From NCBI GenBank assembly GCA_025526935.1, contig JAHLKD010000081.1:124001-188000 (forward strand): a stretch of DNA of 64,000 nucleotides. Reading direction: 5' to 3'. The DNA is from Cladochytrium replicatum. Its lineage: Eukaryota; Chytridiomycota; Chytridiomycetes; Cladochytriales; Cladochytriaceae. Positions 1 through 10,862 of the stretch are shown here, piece by piece (positions within the stretch are counted from its first letter, which is position 1; every line of letters begins with the position of its first letter). The notes under the pieces are model-generated. The model saw only the letters and a program-made list of their open reading frames with translations, ran no database searches and was not told the origin of the DNA. The position numbers were made by a program, and so were the translations under genes.

Positions 1-59
1 GATTTTGGACTTGCGACCTTTGGACGCTGGAAACACTGGAAAACCATCACTTACCGACG

Positions 60-2864
60 ATGCCTGCTGACTCGGACATGCCTGAACCACCTCCTTCCCT
101 ACTCACAGAGAAGAAGGAGGATATGACTGTTCTCGACCAAATATTTCGTCGGTCTCCTGAAGAAGCGCCACCGCTGGTCGACTCCAGGCTCTTCCTGGAT
201 CCACCCACGTCATGGAACGCCGGGCCCCGCGGCTCACACTCCTCCTTCCTCGACGCCGTCCTTGCAGCCGGGCACGCCACCTCGAACCATCCTGGCGAAG
301 TGGTCGATCACGTCTTCCTGGGCGAAGAAGATGTTGTACTCGGTCTGGACCGTTCGGCAGTACCGCACCGGTTATACTGGGGCATTGGGACAGAGAAAGG
401 GTACAAGTACATTGGCCCCCACAAGCAGAGTATTCATCCGGAGATGGAGGACTCGCATTGGCCAACTATTGATGATCGGTGTCAGCCCGCGCGCCAGCGG
501 AAACGTCAGACAAAATCCGGTGAACAGAGGGACTTGAACGATGATGTGACGGTTGCGTCTACACCCGGCGAGAACGTGTTGCCGCGTATCGAAGACCATG
601 CGGCTGCGGCTGAGCCTTATGAAACTTGCCAGGCAGAGAAGCGCAAACGCAAGCGAAGGCATCTTAGGAACGAAGCGCACTTGACGTGTGCGAACGGCGC
701 CAGAGTGTTTGTGATTGCGGACGGACACGGTGGGGCTGAGGCTTCCCGGTTCTTTGTGGTGAGGTCGCAGCAGCAAGTTAGGGAACTTATGGACAGCCGA
801 GAATGGGACTTTTCAAGAGAAGAGGACAGAGAAGATTTCCGCGCTGAGATTGGAAGGGTGTGCCAGATGATGGATGCAGAGTACTGTGCAAACAAGGTTG
901 CGGAGTATGCGCGGTGGCTTGATGCCGGAAAGCCGGTGGGGTCGAGACCGGCCGATGATGGTGCGACCTTGGTAATTAATATCTTACATCGGGGATTCTT
1001 GGTAAACTGCAACGTGGGAGACTCGAGGACGCTGGTCGCCGCGAAACTCCCTACTCTCAGCGACGGACCACAAGCGTTCAAGCAGCGGAGACTCGTCGTG
1101 AAAGCTGCATTGGATGCTGCGGAACTACGAAGAAAGCAAGATGCGATGATGAGGATGGCGTTAGGCGAAGATCAGGTTGAAATGCGAACAAGTCCAACTA
1201 CTGCACCTATTGAACCTGGTACGTTACGAGGATCGCCAACGGAAGAACATGTACCTGATGCGGCACCTCCACCGCCTTCAGATACACCAACGACAGCACC
1301 AAACCCACTGCATCCTTTCTCTGGGCGAATGGGGGAATTCTATCCAACACCATCTTCTACTCCACCACCTTTGCCTGCAAACTTCCAGTTCCCCTTGAAT
1401 GCCTCTGATGCGATTGCGTCTTCTTCGGGTACGGGAAGCGTCAGCAGTGGAAGCAACACCTCCGCCTCAAGTACCGCCGCTTCGTCGACTTACCGGCCCG
1501 TATACCATTCTTTCACGGAATCTGGATCTCACTGGACGCCAATCTTCACTTCAAACGACCACAACATGACTCACCCCGAAAAGGTAAACTCCATCCATCG
1601 GGCTGGGGGCCAGTTTGTCAACCCGAATGGCACGATCAAGTATGTGCACGTTCAGCCAGACCGCGTGACGCCGTACCACGAGCTTGTCGGCGCAAGAATC
1701 TACCGACCAGCGAATAAGGCCATTCGCACGATTGGAGTGTCGAACAAGCGGACTCTGAATCTTACTGCAACGATGGGAGATCTGTTGTTCAAAGTCGAAC
1801 CCGCGGTCCTGTGCTCTCGTCCCGATGTCGAGTTTATCTACCTCGACCCAGCACACAACTACATGATCGTGGTCGCAACGGATGGAGTCTGGGACCACAT
1901 CTCCTACGCAGCCGTCGACACATTCCCACAGGAATGGATCGGTCGCCCCTCCCACGACTCATCGGTCAATCTCAGCTGGAACGACTTTCAAAACATCGTG
2001 GTTGCGAACTGGCTCGGAAGCGCCGTCGACAACACCGAGATGGTCGTCGAGTGTGGGATGATGTCCGTGACTCCACCCCCGCCGTCGCTTTTCGAGCCAC
2101 CAAACTCGCCTGACCGTGTCGGAGCGGAAGACGAGTGCGAGCTGAGTGAAGACGACGACTACTCAATCTTTGACGATGACGATGGATCCTCAGTCTCATC
2201 CGACGAGACCGACGTCGAAGCCGACGCCGCATCATCGTCTTCGGGGCTAAAGAAAACACAATCCATTCCAGCACACTCCGCAACCTTCCCAAGAACCGAC
2301 ACCACCCCACTCCAACCCTCCGCCGCGTCCCTCTACTCCCGCTCCCTACCCGAAGCTTCCACATCCTCACACATCCTCCTTCCCGGCGCGCTCCTCACCA
2401 ACTCTAACAACAACCTCGCCCACGAGCCTCCCGTCCGTCCCTCGCGCGCAACACGTCGGTACCAGCAACACCTCCGCGCGCACCACCGGTGGTGGCGCAA
2501 AGCCATGGGGTACCATCTGAACCATCTTGCGACCGCACTCACGGAGCGCGAAGGGCAGCGGACGCCATTGTTTGAGCTGCACCAGGCGAGGTACGACGAT
2601 GCGACTGCGTGCGTGATTGTGCTGGAGAGTTCGGTCGGGATGAATGTAGTGGGTCTTGGGAAGGGGAGGAGTGAAGGGGGGGGCGATTGGGTTGTGATGC
2701 CTGCGGCTATGGCAGCGGCTGCGGAAGGGGAGTTGGAGAGGGAAAGTGGGGAGGAAGAAGGAGAGGGGAGGGAGGGGGTGAAACTTGAGAGACTTTCGAC
2801 GCTTGATTTGGCGTCGGCGTTGGCGGCGGCTGGGGGACTTGGGATCGAAGAAGATGATGAGTAG
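60..2864 (+). CDS. PP2C-family Ser/Thr protein phosphatase with long disordered insertions
   Basis: Single-exon reading frame of 934 residues. The PP2C catalytic core is split by insertions: FVIADGHGG (about residue 218), DDGATLVINI and VGDSRT (about 300-320), VVATDGVWDHIS (about 605) and DDATACVIVLE near residue 845 all match the metal-binding and core motifs of metal-dependent phosphatases. A Ser/Pro-rich insertion of about 200 residues lies between VGDSRT and the second half of the domain, and an acidic/Ser-rich loop follows the ATDGVWD motif. It should remove phosphate from Ser/Thr of protein substrates with Mg/Mn. The frame is open to the left window edge, so the protein could start further upstream; the ATG chosen is the first in frame. 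The C-terminal tail is Glu/Gly-rich. The target pathway is unknown. Confidence 0.82.
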   Translation: MPADSDMPEPPPSLLTEKKEDMTVLDQIFRRSPEEAPPLVDSRLFLDPPTSWNAGPRGSHSSFLDAVLAAGHATSNHPGEVVDHVFLGEEDVVLGLDRSAVPHRLYWGIGTEKGYKYIGPHKQSIHPEMEDSHWPTIDDRCQPARQRKRQTKSGEQRDLNDDVTVASTPGENVLPRIEDHAAAAEPYETCQAEKRKRKRRHLRNEAHLTCANGARVFVIADGHGGAEASRFFVVRSQQQVRELMDSREWDFSREEDREDFRAEIGRVCQMMDAEYCANKVAEYARWLDAGKPVGSRPADDGATLVINILHRGFLVNCNVGDSRTLVAAKLPTLSDGPQAFKQRRLVVKAALDAAELRRKQDAMMRMALGEDQVEMRTSPTTAPIEPGTLRGSPTEEHVPDAAPPPPSDTPTTAPNPLHPFSGRMGEFYPTPSSTPPPLPANFQFPLNASDAIASSSGTGSVSSGSNTSASSTAASSTYRPVYHSFTESGSHWTPIFTSNDHNMTHPEKVNSIHRAGGQFVNPNGTIKYVHVQPDRVTPYHELVGARIYRPANKAIRTIGVSNKRTLNLTATMGDLLFKVEPAVLCSRPDVEFIYLDPAHNYMIVVATDGVWDHISYAAVDTFPQEWIGRPSHDSSVNLSWNDFQNIVVANWLGSAVDNTEMVVECGMMSVTPPPPSLFEPPNSPDRVGAEDECELSEDDDYSIFDDDDGSSVSSDETDVEADAASSSSGLKKTQSIPAHSATFPRTDTTPLQPSAASLYSRSLPEASTSSHILLPGALLTNSNNNLAHEPPVRPSRATRRYQQHLRAHHRWWRKAMGYHLNHLATALTEREGQRTPLFELHQARYDDATACVIVLESSVGMNVVGLGKGRSEGGGDWVVMPAAMAAAAEGELERESGEEEGEGREGVKLERLSTLDLASALAAAGGLGIEEDDE

Positions 2865-3477
2865 TGGGAACTCTGGCAGAATAGGTTTTGACATTTTTCT
2901 GTTTACTCGTATTGGGACTTCTTTTTTGAGTTTTCAAACCTACAGTTTATTGAAGTGGAGAGGATGCGAACAAATGGTTTTTTTTGAGATTTGAATTTTC
3001 GTTGCTCGACGCTTTGCGTTTCTTTTTCACTTATTTGAGCCCAAGCTTGTCCAGATTCGTCTTGTTCTTGTTTTAGCAGGCAATTGGGATTCGATATTAT
3101 TAGATTTCTTATTTCCTCTTTATATGGAAACATTTTTTTTTTTGATGTGCAATCTGGACATTATTGACATCTCAAATGCAGCCAGAGTTCGTGGATTGAG
3201 TTTCTTTCAGTTTTCAGAAACGGGACCATGTTGATTCACTTTTCTTATTGGATTCTAATTGTTTTGGCGTTTCTCATGAAGGTCAGATCTTTTTTAATAA
3301 TGTTCAACAAGTTGAAGAAAAGTAATCAAATTCAAATCGTTCTTAATCATTTTATTGTGATTTTCGCACTGAACTCCCAGAGGATATCATAACTATTAAC
3401 TGTCATTTACCACAAAGTTTAACAGATGCTCAAAAACACCACGCCAGCGTTCTGAGATTGAAGGGACGGTTATAAGT
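2865..3477. other. Intergenic, AT-rich
   Basis: AT-rich stretch after the phosphatase stop, containing poly-T runs near 2975-3140. No coding similarity was recognised. It probably holds the 3' UTR of the phosphatase and the far edge of the decayed monooxygenase copy. Confidence 0.5.
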
Positions 3478-3539
3478 ATGAGTGCAAAACTGAAACTGGT
3501 ACGAGAGCAAAACTGGTCAAGAACGCTTACAAAAGCTGC

Positions 3540-4640
3540 AAACCGAGCGTCGAACGAAGCGAGTCCACCAGAAGGCGCGCACAGGTCAGCAACTCGGGCT
3601 GAAGGGAAGCAACCGGAGGCTGCGGGAATGTACGAGCAAGCACCTGGAGATCCCTGGGAGGCAAAACTCTATGTTTCCTTCAAAGGGATCTGTCACATTA
3701 ACAATAACACCAAAATCATGTTCGCGCAGTTTCTTCTTCGATAGCTTGACCTGATCCTGGCGCAACAAAAGCGGTCGAGTCCATCTGGTTATAGGGTATC
3801 TCTTAAAAATAGAGAATGTGAGAACTTATTTGTACGAATGATGAGATCTGTCATACCAACTATGAAATACTCTGCGGAGGTCCGCCAAAGCCAACGGGTT
3901 TAGCGTTATAATTTGAGAGTACGTTCGGCTGCTAATCGACAGTTTTGGCATGCCCCGTACACCAAAACCACTCAGAAATGAGTCATATCTTACTGGTGCC
4001 CATTCGGTGAAGAACAGCCAGCAAAACCCCGACTAGCCACAAAAGGTTCGTATGGTCGCATAAAAGTATTCTCTCATTGACGTGTCGCAAACATAGATGA
4101 CACTTCATTGGTTAGAGTGGACTCAAAAACTCACATATGATGAACTGGAGGGTCTTGAATCACTGGAATCTCCTGAACGACATGGTACTGTGCATCGTTG
4201 GGTGCTTCAAAGTACGAATAGCATTATGAGGTACTTTCCGCCGAGACGGTGGTGTTCGGCGCAATAAGATCAAAAGTGATGAAGTCAGTGTCGCGGATGG
4301 GGGATTCTCTAGAAGGTCCGAGGCCTCGTCGGAGGCCGATTAGTGGGGACAGGTCATAGAGGTAGCAAAAGCGTTAAGAACGTTTTGGATGGAATTTGGA
4401 GTTACATGAAGATCTCGGTCTTGGGTATTGTTGCAGCTCGCCTTCGTCGATGGGTGAAAGTAAATGCTGTATACGTTGCCGTGCTCCATGATCCATCCAG
4501 TGAGCAGGAGGTCTTGATGGGCATCCAGCACCGGTTTTGCAAAATCCTCGGCGAGTCAGCATTTCTTCGGGTTTGAGCATACCCCAGCGGTTGCGTTCAC
4601 ATAGCCAATGGCAATATCTACTCTGTCGATTTCATGTACC
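3540..4640 (-). pseudogene. Decayed DOMON/copper monooxygenase paralogue (left copy)
   Basis: Read on the minus strand, this region repeats in order pieces of the intact gene at 5025-7212: an exon-2 block (IAIGYVNAT near 4610), exon 3 (DAHQDLLLTG and TKASCNNTQDRDLHV, 4340-4560), exon 4 (VIYVCD near 4100), exon 5 (RTYSQ near 3930), exon 6 (SKKKLREHDFGVIV) and exon 9 (NVTDPFEGNIEFCLPG near 3650). Exon 3 carries a premature TAA where the intact gene has a Tyr codon (T-S-stop-C-Y-S-Y-F), followed by frame breaks. The exon 6 and exon 9 pieces are fused, so exons 7-8 are deleted. No exon-1 signal peptide was found. It cannot encode an active enzyme. Confidence 0.85.
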
Positions 4641-5024
4641 ACCAGTGTCCCTAAATCCAATAGCTCTGCAATTTTTTACGCTACCTCGATTTTCATCGTG
4701 GGCTCGTCTGACGAGAGCGTCCTCAACGGGCTTTTTTTGCAGAAGTCAGAATGGTGGCATGTAGCTTGAATTTCTCTTGTTTTTAACCATGTTGGTCATG
4801 TTTAACATTCATGAACAAATCAAGTAGCAATACAAATATCTGGCAAGTTTGGAGAAAATATCGACAGAACGGGAGCTTCCCGCCACATATAATACTACCA
4901 ACGAGAATCAATGTTGTTGGCTTTGATCACACTATATCACAACTATCTCTCGGATCGCAGAAAAAATGGTTGAAAGAAGCTAACGCAAATTCATTGAGGT
5001 TTGCTGTTGGACCGAGTAAAAGGG

Positions 5025-7212
5025 CTACAACAGTAAAGTGAAGCTGAACAAAACCATCAAGGCAACGACAAAGCCACTGTTTAATGGCACGCTTCGAATT
5101 GCACTTGATGGCGCACATGTCAACAGCTCGGGCTTGGGGGGAACAAACGCAACAGCCGGTATGAATGAGCTGGCATCAGGAGTACCTTTGATACAAAACT
5201 CGGTGTTTCCTCCAAAAGGATCCGTTACGTTTACCACATCCAAAGTAGAATTCATAATAAACGGAAGGCGCCAGCCCGAGATCAACGGTTGTACCGGGTA
5301 ATAATCGATGAAAGCATAGCACATTTCTTCAGTTGAGGAGAACCCGCCTTTGGTGCTGTTGCGCTCGTTGGTCGAGTCCCAGATGCAGTTCATGAGGAGA
5401 CGATCGCCAGGAGCGATGTTGACGTAATTAATTCGGTTATACACATGATAATTAAAATCAAAGTAGTCCTGAAAAGCAATTTGTCAGTTCAGAGCTCATA
5501 GAAAGACGATGAAAATTCCCACACCTGACCAAGTAGCGTTTCGGTTTGATTGCTTCCTTGCCGAATGATTGATGCTTTCGCCGCACGCCCACGCTTGTGC
5601 ATATGCAAACCGGTTCCAACCACCTGTTTGTAATTTGTGTCAATAGTGTCCTGACCACCTTTGCTTTGAATGACTAACAGTAAGATTTTGCGGTAGAAGG
5701 CGAGAACATCCTTGGGGGAACTCGTAGGTTCTTGAGGTGATTTCACTGGACATACGCATCAGAATTGCATGGGAATTGACATCACACGATTTCATACCCG
5801 GCAGGGATATCGAAGATGTAGTTAGGGTCCATCCCAATTACAAGAACACCCAAGTCATTTTTGCGGAGATTCTTCGAAAGCTTCAACTGATAACCAGATC
5901 CAGACTCAATGAAGCTTGTTGGATTGACTTGGTTGTAGTGGATCTCTGAAAGGATGGTGTTAATTACCAAAATCTTCATTTGCGATGTTTGAAACTGACT
6001 TTACCTAATAAGAAATACTTGGCAGAGGCTTCCCCTAGACCAACTGGTTTGGCAAAGTCTTGTGAATAGGTGCGAATATTTTGGCCCTGTGAATAGAATT
6101 GTCAACAACAAGGCCAACAGTAGCTTTTTGAGGGCTAACCGGGGCCCATTCACTGAAAAAGCGATAGCAAAATCCGAAGTCCCCGCATTGAACTTTCGGT
6201 GTCGTAGAGTTGAAGTAAGCAGTTAACGGCGAGTCGCAAACATAGATGACCCTATTTAAAAAAATTTGAATAACGATCAACAATGGACAACCAGAGACTT
6301 GAACATTCTTACAAATGGTGAATCCGAGGGTCTCGAATGATGGGAATCTCCTGAACCACATGATATTTTGCATCTGTCGGTGCCTCAAAGTATGAGTAGC
6401 AATAGGACGTTATTTCAGCCGGAACTGAGGTGTTTGGCGAAAGCAAGTCAAACGTGATCAAATCGGTGTCACTAATGGGAGGGCTCTCGAGCAAAGCTGC
6501 AGCTTCATTTGTTGCGGAATTCAGGTCAATTCTGGTTGATCCGCGATCCGTGGATGTATGTTGCGCGAAGTTCATAGAAGTACCAAAGGCAACAAGAACG
6601 TTTTGAATGGAATTCGGGCCAACACGAAGATCAATGTCTTCGGTGTTGTTGCAGCTTGCTTTCGTTGGGCGAGTAAAAGTGAAAGCTGTGTAAGTTGGAG
6701 TGCTCCATGATCCTGTGAGGGTGATGTCTTGATGGGCGTCAAGCGCAGGCTTCGCAAAGTCCTCGGCGAATCGATCCTCCAGTACAAACTTGCTCTGATG
6801 CAGAACAAATGATTTATGTCAACTAAGTTACCAACTTGACACATTTTTCAACTTACGGATGTTGCATTCACATAGCCAAGGGCAATGTCAGCTCCTTTCA
6901 TCCCTATTCCAAGATATCGTAACCAATTGTTAGAGGGATATTTTTGACAAAAACATTGCCTTTTCTCATACCACCCGTCTCAGAGAATCCGACCGCCAGC
7001 CATCCCGCAGAGTTGTTTGATGCAACGCCGATATTTATGGTTGCCAGGTCAGAGGATAAAGTCCAATAGAATTCGACGGGCTTCTTTGCCGGTGTGAGTA
7101 TTGTAGCATGTCGCTTGTACTGGGATGTATCGAAAGGAACCCAGCCAGGGCCAGCGGCAGCCGCTCCTGAGACTTGGACCAAAGCGAAGCAAGCAAAGAG
7201 GATCTGGAGCAT
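5025..7212 (-). CDS. DOMON-domain copper type II monooxygenase (dopamine beta-hydroxylase-like)
   Basis: Nine exons join in frame: 7212-6972, 6903-6857, 6794-6313, 6251-6140, 6086-6005, 5945-5798, 5745-5679, 5623-5525, 5468-5025 (1722 nt, 573 residues). A signal peptide (hydrophobic residues 3-20) is followed by a DOMON domain (WLAVGFSETGGMKGADIALG, KPALDAHQDITLTG). The ascorbate-dependent monooxygenase halves follow: KYHVVQEIPI and RIHHLVIYVCD (copper H site), then LLEIHYNQ, GLHMHKRG and STEEMCYAF, which hold the His, His-x-His and Met ligands of the second copper. The C-terminus is hydrophobic (about 15 residues), typical of a GPI signal or membrane anchor. By family it hydroxylates a small amine or similar substrate with copper, ascorbate and O2 in the secretory pathway or at the cell surface; the substrate is unknown. 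It is flanked by two decayed copies on the same strand. Confidence 0.9.
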
Positions 7213-7736
7213 GATTTGGTGGGCGATGCTCCTCTAAGGACAGTTGGGTTTGCTTTTTGTAGCATGATCCGGCCCAAAATGGCGTTTGAAAAATTTTTTC
7301 GTTGAGCAACTTACCATGAAATCACGTACTGATTGAGAGAGCGGCCTAAGATCCCCTCCCTTTCGCATCTAACCTTTATTTTTTAAGGGTTCCGAGTGTG
7401 GTGCTTTTCCTCTGAGACCGTTTTGTTCCGCAGTGTAAACATCGGTTTTTTCACCCTTGCCTTACGCCATTTGCGCAATTTACGCCAGCAAATCTCAAAC
7501 CTTTCCCATTTCTCCCGGCTAAAATCGAAGCGCACACGTAGAGGATTACAATGAGAATGATGGGAAACTACCTGCATTTAAGGGATTTGATCGACGGCAT
7601 CGACAGAGTACAGAGTATTTTCTAATCGCAGAGACAAAAAAAGTCAGTCATAGGAGAAACTCAAAGTGTCAGCTAAACTGAGTTACTCGATAAAACATGA
7701 AATCAAGAAAGACAAAGAAGTTAGTTTGGGAGCTGC

Positions 7737-8035
7737 TTAGTGTGATCCATCCACACACTTCTCGGTGCACAGCTTCAGATGATAGCCAGATCCCGATTCG
7801 GAGAATCCATTTGGATTCACTTGGCTATAATGAATCTCTAGAGAGATCTCGGTAAGCACGTGTTGACTGCCAACTACCAGCAAAGTTTTTGGACGCGGCT
7901 CCGAAGTTTCTCGTCCCGCGGTCGTCCGAGAGCGTCCAAAAGAGCTCCACGGGCTTGTTTCCATATGTTAGAATCGTGGAACTGGTCGTGGAAAAGGAAC
8001 CCAGCTGGGCCAGCTGCCTGGGCGAGCATAGTTGA
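7737..8035 (-). pseudogene. Truncated DOMON/monooxygenase paralogue (right copy)
   Basis: Minus-strand similarity to exon 1 of the neighbouring gene (KPVELFWTLSDDRGTRNFGA, SKNFAGSW) runs directly into exon 6 sequence (LEIHYSQVNPNGFSESGSGY). Exons 2-5 are missing and the fusion probably arose by a deletion with ends in exon 1 and intron 5. There is no start codon or signal peptide in frame, and the piece ends about 10 residues after the exon 6 block. It is a remnant of a third tandem copy. Confidence 0.8.
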
Positions 8036-8834
8036 ACGATCTTGATCTGAATACGAGTCGCACTGAGGAGGTCACAAGGCTCTTCTTTCCTTATAAATGG
8101 CGGATGGCGTGAAAATTTTCTCTTCAAAAACAAAACTTTATCAAATTGCTGCCCTTCATAATCAGTGCAGCTTCTACATGATGGAACTATCCTGCAGTTA
8201 CATATTAGATGTCCTCCAAAACCCCGTTTTGACACGTTTGGTGCCGACACAAACTTCAATTTGTGTCAGGTTAAACCACGTCACAAACGGCCACCTGAAC
8301 CAAATGCCCCACGATTTGATAATGTAAAACAAAGAAAACTCGCGAGTTGAAATATGGAAATATTCTCTGTAACCTACAAACCTTTCAAGAAGCTCATCAA
8401 ATGCGGTTCTTGTCAATGAAACTTAAACGGGCTGTTGGATGGTGATTCAAGTGCCCGAGACAGCAGGCGATGTCGATTCTGATCGCTCTCGGTAAGAAGA
8501 AGGGATGTGTAGGCCAGCTTCAACCGCTCTTGATGTTCCTCCTCTTCTAACACAGTTGCAATAATGAACTGCATGTGTTGGTTTGGTGCCAAATTTGTAA
8601 ATATTAAGTTATTGAGACCTGCTTGTAACGAGGGGTTTCGCAGGACAGATTTGTTTGTCACCCGAGGTTGCGGGAATACATGATATAATTATTTATCCAA
8701 AGTGGTCAAAATAATGATCCGAAGGATGGTATTGGATACTTGTATCAACACCAGTAACGTGTTTGGCATCTTGAAGCCCTTCAAAGAGAATACGAATGAT
8801 GATCACCCCCCTTCCCATCTTGAAGCCGTCACGC
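8036..8834. other. No recognised gene
   Basis: A minus-strand frame at 8413-8661 (82 residues, Glu/Leu-rich middle) has no recognised family and no visible splice partners. Otherwise AT-rich sequence without supportable features. Confidence 0.4.
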
Positions 8835-9740
8835 TCAATCGAACGTGTCGTTGTCTGTGATCGGCAAAGTTACCCGAACCTGGGTTGTCGGCATTAAATC
8901 AGAGCGCACGCGCACATTGTCCAATGTGTCCTCCACTGCTGCAATCATCGGATCGACATCGGAAAGCATGCCGTTTGCGATCAACCGGTGAAACAATCCG
9001 GAGGGGTTGCACAACGCCAACGGCCATCCATAAGTAAAAGTGCCAACCTTTCCGTCGTCGTCGAGCGAAAACACAACGCTTTCGGGATCGATTCCGTTAA
9101 TCAGGGGAAAAAAGATAATCCCCTCTTTGCAACGGGTCTTCAGGTCTTTAAACGTTGCGACACAAGCGGCTGGTTGCTGATATCCACCACGCTGTCAATT
9201 GTTGTTTTCTAGCTTGCCGCCTGCGTTTTCTGACTCATGGGCGTCGCTGGTTTCTTTGACAGTGATTTTGCTGGAGTCGCTTTCGCTTTCTTGACTTTGA
9301 AGCCTTCCTTGGTGAGCTCGAGTTCCGCCAACAATCTGTTTACCTGCGTTTCCTCTTCAGCACTGCGTTTTTTGGGCTGCGAACCAAGATTGAGATCTTA
9401 TCTGCCAACAGTTGCTCATCATCTTTATCTGGAAGCGTCCCTTTGAGCCTGTGACAAGGATAGAGACAAAAACTAACCTTTCAGTTGCTCATCATCTTTA
9501 TCTGGAAGCGTCCCTTTGAGCCAGTGACAAGGATAGAGACAAAAACTAACCTTTCAGCCCAAGTTTCTGCTTTGTCTTGTTCAAGTTTGTGCGAAGTTGA
9601 GCCAATGTGAGCTGTTTCTCAACAAATATGTGTGGGTACCGATTGTAGATTTCCAATGGTGCTTCATTTGGGTCGATGGTCCCCCATCAAGCATACCTTT
9701 CTCAATAAGCTTCTGGGCTTCAGAGCTTGACCAGAGTCAG
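8835..9740 (-). pseudogene. Broken unidentified gene with coding-like exons
   Basis: Several minus-strand segments look truly coding but lie in three different frames. Near 9660-9560 a segment with APLEIYNRYPHIFVEKQL and AQLRTNLNKTKQKLGLK is a plausible amphipathic exon followed by a GTTAGT donor. Near 9490-9410 there is GTLPDKDDEQLLADKISIL. Near 9370-9212 there is a Lys/Ala-rich basic tail ending ATPMSQKTQAAS and a stop. At 9110-8835 there is a segment with FSLDDDGKVGTFTYGWPL ending TDNDTFD and a stop. I could not join them in frame, so decay, missing introns or sequence errors are all possible. The family is not recognised. A 73-bp tandem duplication lies inside it. Confidence 0.4.
9409..9554. 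repeat. 73-bp direct tandem duplication (two copies)
   Basis: Copies at 9409-9481 and 9482-9554 differ at very few positions. On the minus strand each copy begins with the same GTTAGTTTTTGTCTC donor-like start; one copy retains a CACAG acceptor, and in the other the same site reads CACTG. The duplication therefore copied an intron together with the start of the next exon. Confidence 0.85.
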
Positions 9741-10259
9741 CGGGGCTGGACGAGATTTATAAGAATGACTACTGCATCATCTGAGAATGAGGCAAGAACC
9801 AGAGAAGTGCTGTGATCCGTCGAGATATCGCTTGTGGAAAAGTGACAAACCTTCAGGAAACTGGTGGTTTGTTTGCCGAAATATCCATCACCAGCTCCGC
9901 AACTCGTAGGTCTCAAGCAGACTTTGGTTGATCCTCTGCGTAAGCTGACACCTCCGCAAGATCTCGGTGCGGTGTTGTTTGATGAATGAGATCTTGCTTG
10001 TTCACCACCAGACGGGAATTGATGCTTTGTTTGAACGCAAACTTTGACACGAACCAGATCAGCCCCTATCGACCCATATCGACCCACATTGCCCAGCTTC
10101 TCTTTCTGTGGTGGCAGTGGTCTCCCTTCCTTGACAACAAACTCGGCAATGGAGGAGCTTGCATCCTGCTTCATGGAGGAAGGTTGCAAGCTCATGCATT
10201 CCAGCGGAGGCATTATGGGTCGAACTCAAATGGGTATGGACATTTGTTGATGATGCGGC

Positions 10260-10862
10260 ACACTGTATGAACGTGGTTGAACGTGGTAGGTACAGGTTTG
10301 TTAATTCTTTTCCTGCACAGATTCACTGAACAAAATAATTATTGTCAGATAAAATGGGACAATGGATTTGCGAGGGCAACCCCACACTCGAAAGTACTGG
10401 TTTCACTGGATGGGACTGATTTTCGAATCCGAGAGCCACATCCATTCGATCGCAAGTGGTTCTCCCACAAATTCAAAAAGGCGGGACTGCGATATGAGAT
10501 TGGCTTGTGCGTTCGCACTGGCCGCATCATCTGGGTTAACGGATGGAGCTCTTGTGGACAATGGCCCGACTTGAAGCTCGCACGTTCCGCATTCGTTAAG
10601 GCGCTGCGACCTGGAGAGAGGGCGCGCTAGCCAACAAGGGCTACAGGGATCCCATCTACTTATATTTCCAACTCGCGATAATTCGCTTGGACGGAGCCAC
10701 AAGAAGATCATGGCTCGACACGAAACAGTCAATTCTCGGATCAAGCAGTTTGGAGTGCTTGGACAGATCTTTCATCATGATCTGAGTCTTCACCGGAAAT
10801 GTTTTCTTGCCGTTGTGAACATTGTTCAGCTCAACATCTTTAATGGCGAAAGCTCTCTATAA
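10260..10862 (+). mobile_element. PIF/Harbinger (HARBI1-like) transposase, decayed
   Basis: The plus strand encodes a DDE_Tnp_4-type core in pieces. The first catalytic Asp lies in KVLVSLDGTDFRIREPHPF (about 10400), followed by KWFSHKFKKAGLRYEIGLCV and GRIIWVNGWSSCGQWPDL. The block ANKGYRDP (about 10635) is where the family normally has a catalytic Asp (ADxGY), here replaced by Asn. The third acidic residue lies in MARHETVNSRIKQFG (about 10715), followed by the conserved tail FLAVVNIVQLNIFNGE and a stop at 10860-10862. Frame shifts separate the three blocks. The N-terminal DNA-binding part was not recognised, and terminal repeats were not located. Confidence 0.8.

Noticed and set aside
9737-10213. 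158-residue minus-strand frame upstream of the Harbinger relic
   Set aside because: No domain, no splice partners and odd composition; probably chance.
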